Shown here: positions 36,074-47,400 of the stretch, in pieces
Layout of the letters: every line of letters begins with the position of its first letter
Numbering within the stretch: position 1 is the stretch's first letter
Translations under genes and position numbers: made by a program
Assembly (NCBI GenBank): GCA_008729055.1
Contig: SDUX01000161.1
Location: forward strand, 50,981 to 114,980
Direction of reading: 5' to 3'
Source of the DNA: Pyropia haitanensis
Taxonomy: Eukaryota; Rhodophyta; Bangiophyceae; Bangiales; Bangiaceae
DNA: 64,000 bases
Notes under the pieces: model-generated
Seen by the model: the letters and a program-made list of their open reading frames with translations, nothing else
Databases searched by the model: none
What the model was told of the DNA's origin: nothing

Positions 36074-39000
36074 GCGGCGTGGCGTCACGCGGCAGTGGCG
36101 GGCGGGGTGGCACCGCCGTAATGCATCGTGGAGAGGAGCGGGAGACCAGAGGGGAGGGTGAGAGGGATGTGGGAGAGAAGGAGGTGCGGAGCGGCATCGC
36201 GCATCTCCCCCGCCGTCTGACCAATGCGTGTGCGCTGGACACGAGGGCAGACTCCCTGCCGTGTATGTAATCAGACGCTGTGACCTGTGTCTACTGCATG
36301 GACATGGCGTGTGGCGACCTCTGGACGTTTCCTACGTCCGCATCACATGTGCCATGCACACCGAGGTCAATCCCCCAAGAAGGGTGTTGTGCCGTCTGTT
36401 GTCAGCGCGGGCACCATCCAGTTCCACGTGCATCAGCCTTGTGGGCGCCCTGCTTGGCTTCCCCGCACCCCTGCAGCCCGGTCCCTCCCCCCCCCCCCCG
36501 CCCCTCCCTCCCCAACCGAGTCTTCTTCACTCTTGGCGACCCGACCCCACGGCCGCCTCACGCCCCAGACAACTGCGCGTCGGTCAGCCGGTGGCGTGCC
36601 CGCCCCCCCCCTTCCCCTCTGCCATACCCGCGCGCGCGCCACATGCCGGCCACCCTGCCGCCGCCGCGGCGCGTTTGAGCGTCCCCCCCGCCCGGGCGGC
36701 ACGGGCGCCGACGGTGGTCGTAGCGCAGCGGATGGGCACCGTCCCCCCTCGAGCAGCGGCCACGCCGCGTGGTGCTGGCGGCGAGCGTGACGGGCGTGCG
36801 GGGCGTGCCGCCGGGCAGACAGCGGGGGCGGGAGGGGGACGAGCGCACCGTCGCTCTCCCGCCACGCGGTGCGGGGGGCGACGCGCGGGGCGGTGGTGAG
36901 GGGGAGCGCGCGCCGCCGCCTGCACCAGACGTGCGGAAAAGAGCGGCGGCGGCGGCACCCACCTGTCCCGTTTGCTGTCTGTGCTTCTACCCATGGATGG
37001 CCACTCCACAGGGGACTGCGTCGACCTGGGTCAAGTCCCGTCTGCGCGCGGCAGTCCAGTCCGTGCCACTGCCATGGGTCGACGGCAGTGGACCATCAGC
37101 AGCAGCCCGCCCGTCACGCACGACTCGATGGCTGCCGAGCGCGGACGGTGCCAACGTTGCGCAGCGGCCGTCGGACCAGGAGCGCGGAGGGGCGCTGGCC
37201 TGGCGCGCCGCGCTGACACCGCGTCGACGGGGTGGCCGCGGCGGCGGCGGCGGCGACGCCCGTTCCGCAACCGCCGCGGCGGCCGCCGCCCAACAGCCGC
37301 CCGACGCCGCTCGCCGCCGCCGCGGCGGTGGTCGGGGCGGCCCCACGCGGCGGCCGTGGTCGGGGCGGCCCCACGCGGCGGCCGTGCCACCACAAAACCC
37401 CGCCGGTGCGGCGCGGCCGGCGGTGGTCTGGATGCCGCCACGCGTCGGCGTTGCGGTTTGTCGCCCGCGAGGGCGCCTCCCCGCCCCGCCGGCAGCTCCG
37501 CACCCGACCTCTGTACTGTATATCCGCGCCCACACCACCCGCACCTCCGCGTGGGCGCGGAGCCCGCCCCGGTAGATCCCCGCCTGTGCCATCACCCCCG
37601 TGCGGTGCCGCGGCGTGCGTCAGCACACCAGGCACCCGCGCAGGGGTGCCCCCCGCGCCCCCGCCGGGACCACCGCCCCTCCTTTGTGGCGACACGCCGT
37701 CGCTGCGTCCACCACCGCTCGTCTGCACCAGCCACGGGTGTCCCCCACCCGCAGCGTCGACGGCGCCTGCCTCTTGCACCCCCCCGCCGGCGCAGCAGGC
37801 CCACACAGCACAGGCGTGGAAGGAGACATCCGTCACCACCGTGGCCCGTCGGTTGTCGGCAGCGGTCGACCGTCCCGCCCATTGTGCCAACCCCCCCTCC
37901 CTCCCCCACAGCTCGTCGGCTGGCCATGCCACCAGATCTGGCCACCTCACCCAGGTCGTGACGCAACCGGGAAGGCCCCCCGCGTGTGCGCTCGCTGCGC
38001 AAAGGGACACGGGTCCAGGCCCGGCCGGCGAACGGCGCGCCGCCGGCGGCCGTCCCACCCCGGCCCGGCGGCCATGGCCACGGACGCGTCACCCGCGTGA
38101 CCCCCGCGCGCTGTTTCCCGCCGTTGCGCCACAGATCCATCGCCGCCTCCCCGCGAGTCGTCCCCGACGGTGCCGCTGCGCCCGCGACCGACGCCCGCAC
38201 GCGGCCGTCGCGGCGGTCACGGACCGAGCGGGGAGACTCCCTACGGGGGCGACCGCCCCCCCACGCGCGGCGGACGGCGGCGGACACGTACGTGTACCAC
38301 CTCCCCCCACGCGCTTGCCCGCCCGGCGAGGGGGGGGGAAGAGGGCTGGCCGTCCCACCATCCCTCCCCCCACCCCCCTCCCCCCCTCCCAACCAGACAG
38401 GGCGCCCGCGCGGCGGGGGATGCGGGGCGCGGCTCGGGGGGGCGGCGGGCAACGCGGCGGACGCGCGGCGAGCGGCGCCCAGACAGCGCACGGGCGGGTG
38501 GGGGGGCGGGACTCGCGACGGCACGTCGCGCGCGCCAGGCGCTGTCGCCCGGCCGGCCGCGGCGGTGGGATGCGCCGTCGGGCCAGGTGGGGCCGCCCAT
38601 CGAGGGGGGGAGTGACCAGGGCAGCTCGCGCCGCGTCGGCCCGGGGCGAGTAGGCGTCGTCACAGCAACCGAAAAAGAGCGCAAGTGGGGGGGAGGGGCA
38701 AGACGACGGTGCCACCCGACCGCCGCTGCCCGCCTGGGGGTGAGGGACTGGCGTGCTGGGGGTGGCGCTGGGACAACCCCCCCCGAGTCGGATGCAGCTG
38801 CCATGGAGAGGGGGCGAAGATGGTGGGTGCACGGCCAGGAGCCCCCCGCCGGTCGCCCAGTGGGGTGCACGCCTCACGGAGCCGCTCGCCCCCGTCGGCG
38901 GCACGGCCGGCGCCGATGCGCGTGTCGCTGGCTCCCTACAAGAAGGCGCCCACGCAAGCAGCGGGAGTCGAAACAATCCGGCCGACACGTCCGCGCCCCC

Positions 39001-39134
39001 GCCACCCATCCACCACCGCCGCTCACTCATCCCAGCAGCTCGTGGCCAGCACCGCAGGGGCTCCCCCCCCCCATTCCTCCACCTCCCGCCCATACTCCTC
39101 CGGCGTTTCTGGCCCCCACGAACAGCCCCCGAAC
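36074..39134. other. 3-kb GC-rich gap without a recognised gene
   Basis: The first 400 bp are ordinary intergenic sequence (3' flank of msrA). From about 36480 the sequence is low-complexity G/C with overlapping open frames in all six readings, none with a domain, leader or splice-supported structure. The final part should hold the promoter of the 39135 gene. Confidence 0.5.
37328..37383. repeat. Exact 28-bp tandem duplication
   Basis: A 28-bp unit beginning GTGGTCGGGGCGGCCCC occurs twice with no spacer (37328-37355 and 37356-37383). 28 is not a multiple of 3, so it would shift any frame across it. It also contains the dyad GGGGCGGCCCC. Confidence 0.85.
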
Positions 39135-39638
39135 ATGGGAGTGTTCAAGGCCCTCTGCCTTGCCGCCGCCGTCGCCGTCGCGGCCGTCGCGTCGGGGGCG
39201 GCCGCCCAGCAGGGCACGGCGTCCACCCCCGTTGACACATTCAAGCGCGGTGCGGGCGGCGGTCGGCCGTACGACGACAGCGGCGCACGCGGGGAGCCCG
39301 TGCCCGCGGGCGTCGGCTACGCCGCGCCCGCGGGGTTCAAGGCCAAGCCAGGCGCCGTGCCCATTGGGTTTGTCAATGGCGCGCCGCCGTTCTTTCAAGG
39401 CTGGTGCCCCCTGTACCTGTGTGGCACCTGGACGTACCAGATGCCCGTGTACTACACCTGGTACGATTGGGACTGGGAGAAAGTCGGGGCACCCACGGGG
39501 GAGGGTGGCTTCTTTGTCACTAAGAGCAGCCTCGTCCGCTGGTGCCCAAAGTGTTCGAGCCGCACCGCGCGCAAGTTCGTGCCGGTGAAGCTTCCCGTCT
39601 TTTGCAAGTGGAACTACCGGGGGCACAAGGGCCGATGA
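39135..39638 (+). CDS. Small secreted Cys/aromatic-rich protein, 167 aa
   Basis: I do not recognise the family. The ATG at 39135 starts a textbook signal peptide (MGVFKALCLAAAVAVAAVAS, cleavage likely near GAAA|QQ, residues 24-25). The mature part begins with a Gly/Pro/Ala-rich segment (about 27-80). It continues as a compact domain (about 85-167) unusually rich in Trp and Tyr, with five cysteines: a CX4C at 91/96 (WCPLYLC), a CX2C at 137/140 (WCPKC) and Cys157 (FCKW). Between them lies MPVYYTWYDWDWEKVG, and the end is basic (NYRGHKGR). An extracellular or cell-wall role is inferred from the signal peptide only. The Cys pairs could be disulfides or a metal site. No intron is needed. Confidence 0.8.
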   Translation: MGVFKALCLAAAVAVAAVASGAAAQQGTASTPVDTFKRGAGGGRPYDDSGARGEPVPAGVGYAAPAGFKAKPGAVPIGFVNGAPPFFQGWCPLYLCGTWTYQMPVYYTWYDWDWEKVGAPTGEGGFFVTKSSLVRWCPKCSSRTARKFVPVKLPVFCKWNYRGHKGR

Positions 39639-40935
39639 TGAACCGCGGCCAAGGAGGCCACGACCCTGCACGTCCCGAGGTTCAAGACGGCGCGCGCGGG
39701 AGGGGGAACGAGTGAGATCGCATCTATAGCTACCGCGCCTCGGACGCGACGGGAGAAGGGAAGGGGAGCGGTGGTCTCCGGGAAGAGAGAGGAAGAACCG
39801 CGACGGCGCTCGCCGGGGTAGTTTAGTTTCAGAGCGATGGGCTGGTGATGATGGCACGGCGGCGGGGGTACCAGCTCGATCGTAAAGAAAGGGCGTGAGC
39901 GCTGCTCCCTACTCTCTTTCATCATTCTGGCGCCCGTGGCGCTCGCTCCCTCTTTCGTTGCCTCACACTGTGGCCAACCGCTCGACGCGCGTGAGACAGA
40001 GAGCTGAAAGGACCTGAAACGCTATGCTCTGGAGTCACAGACGTGGGGGCTCCAGCCCAAGAGGGCAAGTGGTCACGCCGGCTGCCGGTGAAGCCGCTGC
40101 GGCGCGTCGCAGCGATGGCAGAAGTGTCTATGGTGGCCTCCTTTCATGGCCGCAGGGAAAGCGGGGATGCGGGACTGAGAGGCGGCCGCGCTGACGGCGG
40201 GCCCCTTGTTGAGGACACCCACGTGGTCGGGCGGGCGCGACGGCCACAGGGCTGGGACCACGCGAGCCATTGAGCAGCGGTTGCGTTGGGGGGATAGGGG
40301 GAGAGGGGCTAACGGGGAGGTGCGTGCCCACCTGGGCCAAGGCGTCCACGGTTACTCTTCATGAGGGCAGGTTCGGGAGGAAGGGGCGCCTTTTTCCTCA
40401 CCGTGGCGTCCGCCGCGCAGAGTGCGCGGCGTGGGGGACGAGCGCGGGTGTGGGGGGTTGTTTGCTTCGGCGGCGTCCCCTTTGTGGTCCGCCACTGCCG
40501 ATGGCATCGCCGCGAGCATGCCAGGCGGCACGCACTGCACGCAGAGGCGAGCGTGCCTCTTCCATCACCGCCGGAACAGGTTCAAGGCGTCCGCCCCTCC
40601 CTCACCCTCCTCATTTTTCCGCAAGCCGCCGATCCAACCCACTCCCTCCACCCCACACTCGCATCCATCAACATCTCGCTGTCGCTTCTCTCGACGCCTA
40701 CTCACGCGCAGGCCTTTGGCCCCCGCCGCCCCATCCTCCATCACCGCTCCCCGCCCACCTCACCTCACAATTGTGTTTTTTCGTCGACTCGACACACTTG
40801 AGCGACGCCTCTTCATCGTCCGCAGTCTCACCCTACTGGCCTCCTCGTCATCTGCCTAAACCAAGACGTGGGACCTTCGGCCACCCCCCAAAGAGATATA
40901 AAATATATAATAATTATGAAAGCTTGCACCCACAA
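39639..40935. other. Intergenic region before tRNA-Lys
   Basis: 3' flank of the secreted-protein gene, then unremarkable sequence. A short AT-rich stretch (about 40891-40922, GATATAAAATATATAATAAT) immediately precedes the tRNA. It may help upstream positioning of RNA polymerase III, as TATA-like boxes do for some plant tRNA genes. No other gene is seen. Confidence 0.5.
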
Positions 40936-41008
40936 GCCGGGTTAGCTCAGTCGGTAGAGCGCCAGACTCTTAATCTGGTGGTCGGGGGTTCGAGCCCCCC
41001 ACTCGGTG
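40936..41008 (+). tRNA. trnK-CUU: tRNA-Lys (anticodon CUU), intronless
   Basis: The 73-nt sequence folds as a complete cloverleaf. The acceptor stem GCCGGGT pairs with ACTCGGT (two G-U pairs), and the D arm is GCTC...GAGC. The anticodon stem CCAGA/TCTGG closes the loop CTCTTAA with anticodon CTT. The variable loop is TGGTC, and the T arm GGGGG/CCCCC encloses TTCGAGC. The discriminator base is G and CCA is not encoded, as in nuclear genes. Internal A box (TAGCTCAGTCGG) and B box (GGTTCGAGCC) are intact. It lies about 450 bp left of the satellite array. Confidence 0.97.
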
Positions 41009-41460
41009 CACAGCAAACATCCATTTTTTCACCCTGACACAGGAGACTACCGTGGCGAAGAAGCGCTGGGCTGACTCGAAAGTTTGGCGATGTGCTTGTG
41101 CATGATTCGTAGGGGGCAATGAAGACGTGGTCGGCAAACCACAGCGCTCTCGCTGCGTGGTGCAAATGACGATCAGACGACGAAGCACTACAATCCGGTT
41201 GTCGGCTAGAACCGCCGCGACCTTGGCCACCGCTGTATAGGCCGCGATAGCCTGATGGAATTTTTCTATAATGAGGATTATCAGAGGATGTCGCGTCGGT
41301 ATTCCAGTGCACGTGGGTCACCGCGACCGCATCAAAGGCGACGGGGCAGCGGCGGCAGCGACGGCGAGCTGTTGACCCCAGCAGCGGCAGTAGCGGCGGG
41401 GGCGAGGGTGCCACGCACGCTGCACCGCTGCAGCGACAGTGAGCCCACTGCCACAGTGTT
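41009..41460. other. Spacer between tRNA-Lys and the satellite array
   Basis: Non-repetitive sequence with no recognised gene. A T run right after the tRNA (TTTTTT at about 41023) can serve as the polymerase III terminator. The segment ends where the satellite phrase CACCTGGCTGTCGGGATG begins at about 41465. Confidence 0.55.
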
Positions 41461-44400
41461 TTGCACCTGGCTGTCGGGATGCGCACGTGGCAAAAACCAT
41501 CCCACAATTTTGACACGTGGAAACCGGCGCTCCACAAAACACTCGTTGCATCCAACGGACGAGCCAACAAAGCGGTCGGCCAACCACCCCATGCACGACC
41601 GTGCGGGTGGAACTTCGGACATTGTGCGGGCGGCTCTATGGCTGGAATAAAAGATGCGCGCCCATTCCGCCGCCGGATCGTGTGCAGCATTGCTGTACAC
41701 GCAAAAGTGGGCAAAAGTGGGCCAAAGTGGGCAAAAGTGGATAAGAAGCGGCCAACCACCCCATCCACGACCGTGCGGGTGGAACCTCGGACGTCGAGCG
41801 GGCGGATCTATGGCTGGAATGAAGGATGCGAGCCAGTTCGGCCGCCGGATCGCGTGCAGCATTGCTGTACAAGCAAAAGTGGGCAAAAGTGGGCAAAAGT
41901 GGGCAAAAGTGGGTAGGAAGTGGGTAAGAAGTGGGCAAAAAGTGGGCAAAAAGGGGGCCAAATCCGGACACAAATGGGCAATTGGGGGCAAGAAGTTTCC
42001 AAAACTGCAAAGAAAACGGACGTGAAAGTCCCCAGATAGTGGTCCAACAGTGGCCACAAAGTGCGCCGCGCCACCCAAATTGTCCACTGCGCGTTCCGCT
42101 CGTCACACTGGCGTGGACGGTGTGATGGCGGAAAGCTTTGCACCGTCCATCACACCTGGCTGTCGGGATGCGCACGTGGCAAAAACCATCCCACAATTTT
42201 GACACGTGGAAACCGGCGCTCCACAAAACACTCGTTGCATCCAACGGACGAGCCAGCAAAGCGGTCGGCCAACCACCCCATGCACGACCGTGCGGGTGGA
42301 ACTTCGGACATTGTGCGGGCGGCTCTATGGCTGGAATAAAAGATGCGCGCCCATTCCGCCGCCGGATCGTGTGCAGCATTGCTGTACACGCAAAAGTGGG
42401 CAAAAGTGGGCCAAAGTGGGCAAAAGTGGATAAGAAGCGGCCAACCACCCCATCCACGACCGTGCGGGTGGAACCTCGGACGTCGAGCGGGCGGATCTAT
42501 GGCTGGAATGAAGGATGCGAGCCAATTCGGCCGCCGGATCGCGTGCAGCATTGCTGTACAAGCAAAAGTGGGCAAAAGTGGGCAAAAGTGGGCAAAAGTG
42601 GGTAGGAAGTGGGTAAGAAGTGGGCAAAAAGTGGGCAAAAAGGGGGCCAAATCCGGACACAAATGGGCAATTGGGGGCAAGAAGTTTCCAAAACTGCAAA
42701 GAAAACGGACGTGAAAGTCCCCAGATAGTGGTCCAACAGTGGCCACAAAGTGCGCCGCGCCACCCAAACTGTCCACTGCGCGTTCCGCTCGTCACACTGG
42801 CGTGGACGGTGTGATGGCGGAAAGCTTTGCACCGTCCATCACACCTGGCTGTCGGGATGCGCACGTGGCAAAAACCATCCCACAATTTTGACACGTGGAA
42901 ACCGGCGCTCCACAAAACACTCGTTGCATCCAACGGACGAGCCAGCAAAGCGGTCGGCCAACCACCCCATGCACGACCGTGCGGGTGGAACTTCGGACAT
43001 TGTGCGGGCGGCTCTATGGCTGGAATAAAAGATGCGCGCCCATTCCGCCGCCGGATCGTGTGCAGCATTGCTGTACACGCAAAAGTGGGCAAAAGTGGGC
43101 CAAAGTGGGCAAAAGTGGATAAGAAGCGGCCAACCACCCCATCCACGACCGTGCGGGTGGAACCTCGGACGTCGAGCGGGCGGATCTATGGCTGGAATGA
43201 AGGATGCGAGCCAGTTCGGCCGCCGGATCGCGTGCAGCATTGCTGTACAAGCAAAAGTGGGCAAAAGTGGGCAAAAGTGGGCAAAAGTGGGTAGGAAGTG
43301 GGTAAGAAGTGGGCAAAAAGTGGGCAAAAAGGGGGCCAAATCCGGACACAAATGGGCAATTGGGGGCAAGAAGTTTCCAAAACTGCAAAGAAAACGGACG
43401 TCAAAGTCCCCAGATAGTGGTCCAACAGCGGCCACAAAGTGCGCCGCGCCTCCCAAACTGTCCACTGCGCGTTCCGCTCGTCACACTGGCGTGGACGGTG
43501 TGATGGCGGAAAGCTTTGCACCGTCCATCACACCTGGCTGTCGGGATGCGCACGTGCCAAAAACCATCCCACAATTTTGACACGTGGAAACCGGCGCTCC
43601 ACAAAACACTCGTTGCATCCAACGGACGAGCCAACAAAGCGGTCGGCCAACCACCCCATGCACGACCGTGCGGGTGGAACTTCGGACATTGTGCGGGCGG
43701 CTCTATGGCTGGAATAAAAGATGCGCGCCCATTCCGCCGCCGGATCGTGTGCAGCATTGCTGTACACGCAAAAGTGGGCAAAAGTGGGCCAAAGTGGGCA
43801 AAAGTGGATAAGAAGCGGCCAACCACCCCATCCACGACCGTGCGGGTGGAACCTCGGACGTCGAGCGGGCGGATCTATGGCTGGAATGAAGGATGCGAGC
43901 CAGTTCGGCCGCCGGATCGCGTGCAGCATTGCTGTACAAGCAAAAGTGGGCAAAAGTGGGCAAAAGTGGGCAAAAGTGGGTAGGAAGTGGGTAAGAAGTG
44001 GGCAAAAAGTGGGCAAAAAGGGGGCCAAATCCGGACACAAATGGGCAATTGGGGGCAAGAAGTTTCCAAAACTGCAAAGAAAACGGACGTGAAAGTCCCC
44101 AGATAGTGGTCCAACAGTGGCCACAAAGTGCGCCGCGCCACCCAAATTGTCCACTGCGCGTTCCGCTCGTCACACTGGCGTGGACGGTGTGATGGCGGAA
44201 AGCTTTGCACCGTCCATCACACCTGGCTGTCGGGATGCGCACGTGGCAAAAACCATCCCACAATTTTGACACGTGGAAACCGGCGCTCCACAAAACACTC
44301 GTTGCATCCAACGGACGAGCCAGCAAAGCGGTCGGCCAACCACCCCATGCACGACCGTGCGGGTGGAACTTCGGACATTGTGCGGGCGGCTCTATGGCTG

Positions 44401-47400
44401 GAATAAAAGATGCGCGCCCATTCCGCCGCCGGATCGTGTGCAGCATTGCTGTACACGCAAAAGTGGGCAAAAGTGGGCCAAAGTGGGCAAAAGTGGATAA
44501 GAAGCGGCCAACCACCCCATCCACGACCGTGCGGGTGGAACCTCGGACGTCGAGCGGGCGGATCTATGGCTGGAATGAAGGATGCGAGCCAGTTCGGCCG
44601 CCGGATCGCGTGCAGCATTGCTGTACAAGCAAAAGTGGGCAAAAGTGGGCAAAAGTGGGCAAAAGTGGGTAGGAAGTGGGTAAGAAGTGGGCAAAAAGTG
44701 GGCAAAAAGGGGGCCAAATCCGGACACAAATGGGCAATTGGGGGCAAGAAGTTTCCAAAACTGCAAAGAAAACGGACGTCAAAGTCCCCAGATAGTGGTC
44801 CAACAGCGGCCACAAAGTGCGCCGCGCCTCCCAAACTGTCCACTGCGCGTTCCGCTCGTCACACTGGCGTGGACGGTGTGATGGCGGAAAGCTTTGCACC
44901 GTCCATCACACCTGGCTGTCGGGATGCGCACGTGGCAAAAACCATCCCACAATTTTGACACGTGGAAACCGGCGCTCCACAAAACACTCGTTGCATCCAA
45001 CGGACGAGCCAACAAAGCGGTCGGCCAACCACCCCATGCACGACCGTGCGGGTGGAACCTCGGACATTGTGCGGGCGGCTCTATGGCTGGAATAAAAGAT
45101 GCGCGCCCATTCCGCCGCCGGATCGTGTGCAGCATTGCTGTACACGCAAAAGTGGGCAAAAGTGGGCCAAAGTGGGCAAAAGTGGATAAGAAGCGGCCAA
45201 CCACCCCATCCACGACCGTGCGGGTGGAACCTCGGACGTCGAGCGGGCGGATCTATGGCTGGAATGAAGGATGCGAGCCAGTTCGGCCGCCGGATCGCGT
45301 GCAGCATTGCTGTACAAGCAAAAGTGGGCAAAAGTGGGCAAAAGTGGGCAAAAGTGGGTAGGAAGTGGGTAAGAAGTGGGCAAAAAGTGGGCAAAAAGGG
45401 GGCCAAATCCGGACACAAATGGGCAATTGGGGGCAAGAAGTTTCCAAAACTGCAAAGAAAACGGACGTGAAAGTCCCCAGATAGTGGTCCAACAGTGGCC
45501 ACAAAGTGCGCCGCGCCACCCAAATTGTCCCTGCGCGTTCCGCTCGTCACACTGGCGTGGACGGTGTGATGGCGGAAAACTTTGCACCGTCCATCACACC
45601 TGGCTGTCGGGATCCCACGTGGCAAAAACCATCCCACAATTTTGACACGTGGAAACCGGCGCTCCACAAAACACTCGTTGCATCCAACGGACGAGCCAAC
45701 AAAGCGGTCGGCCAACCACCCCATGCACGACCGTGCGGGTGGAACTTCGGACATTGTGCGGGCGGCTCTATGGCTGGAATAAAAGATGCGCGCCCATTCC
45801 GCCGCCGGATCGTGTGCAGCATTGCTGTACACGCAAAAGTGGGCAAAAGTGGGCCAAAGTGGGCAAAAGTGGATAAGAAGCGGCCAACCACCCCATCCAC
45901 GACCGTGCGGGTGGAACCTCGGACGTCGAGCGGGCGGATCTATGGCTGGAATGAAGGATGCGAGCCAGTTCGGCCGCCGGATCGCGTGCAGCATTGCTGT
46001 ACAAGCAAAAGTGGGCAAAAGTGGGCAAAAGTGGGCAAAAGTGGGTAGGAAGTGGGTAAGAAGTGGGCAAAAAGTGGGCAAAAAGGGGGCCAAATCCGGA
46101 CACAAATGGGCAATTGGGGGCAAGAAGTTTCCAAAACTGCAAAGAAAACGGACGTGAAAGTCCCCAGATAGTGGTCCAACAGTGGCCACAAAGTGCGCCG
46201 CGCCACCCAAATTGTCCCTGCGCGTTCCGCTCGTCACACTGGCGTGGACGGTGTGATGGCGGAAAACTTTGCACCGTCCATCACACCTGGCTGTCGGGAT
46301 CCCCACGTGGCAAAAACCATCCCACAATTTTGACACGTGGAAACCGGCGCTCCACAAAACACTCGTTGCATCCAACGGACGAGCCAACAAAGCGGTCGGC
46401 CAACCACCCCATGCACGACCGTGCGGGTGGAACTTCGGACATTGTGCGGGCGGCTCTATGGCTGGAATAAAAGATGCGCGCCCATTCCGCCGCCGGATCG
46501 TGTGCAGCATTGCTGTACACGCAAAAGTGGGCAAAAGTGGGCCAAAGTGGGCAAAAGTGGATAAGAAGCGGCCAACCACCCCATCCACGACCGTGCGGGT
46601 GGAACCTCGGACGTCGAGCGGGCGGATCTATGGCTGGAATGAAGGATGCGAGCCAGTTCGGCCGCCGGATCGCGTGCAGCATTGCTGTACAAGCAAAAGT
46701 GGGCAAAAGTGGGCAAAAGTGGGCAAAAGTGGGTAGGAAGTGGGTAAGAAGTGGGCAAAAAGTGGGCAAAAAGGGGGCCAAATCCGGACACAAATGGGCA
46801 ATTGGGGGCAAGAAGTTTCCAAAACTGCAAAGAAAACGGACGTGAAAGTCCCCAGATAGTGGTCCAACAGTGGCCACAAAGTGCGCCGCGCCACCCAAAC
46901 TGTCCACTGCGCGTTCCGCTCGTCACACTGGCGTGGACGGTGTGATGGCGGAAAACTTTGCACCGTCCATCACACCTGGCTGTCGGGATCCCCACGTGGC
47001 AAAAACCATCCCACAATTTTGACACGTGGAAACCGGCGCTCCACAAAACACTCGTTGCATCCAACGGACGAGCCAACAAAGCGGTCGGCCAACCACCCCA
47101 TGCACGACCGTGCGGGTGGAACTTCGGACATTGTGCGGGCGGCTCTATGGCTGGAATAAAAGATGCGCGCCCATTCCGCCGCCGGATCGTGTGCAGCATT
47201 GCTGTACACGCAAAAGTGGGCAAAAGTGGGCCAAAGTGGGCAAAAGTGGATAAGAAGCGGCCAACCACCCCATCCACGACCGTGCGGGTGGAACCTCGGA
47301 CGTCGAGCGGGCGGATCTATGGCTGGAATGAAGGATGCGAGCCAGTTCGGCCGCCGGATCGCGTGCAGCATTGCTGTACAAGCAAAAGTGGGCAAAAGTG

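Noticed and set aside
36480..39090. Several long frames between msrA and the secreted-protein gene
   Set aside because: Overlapping in all six frames with Pro/Arg/Gly/Ala composition. No start context, motif or splice support.
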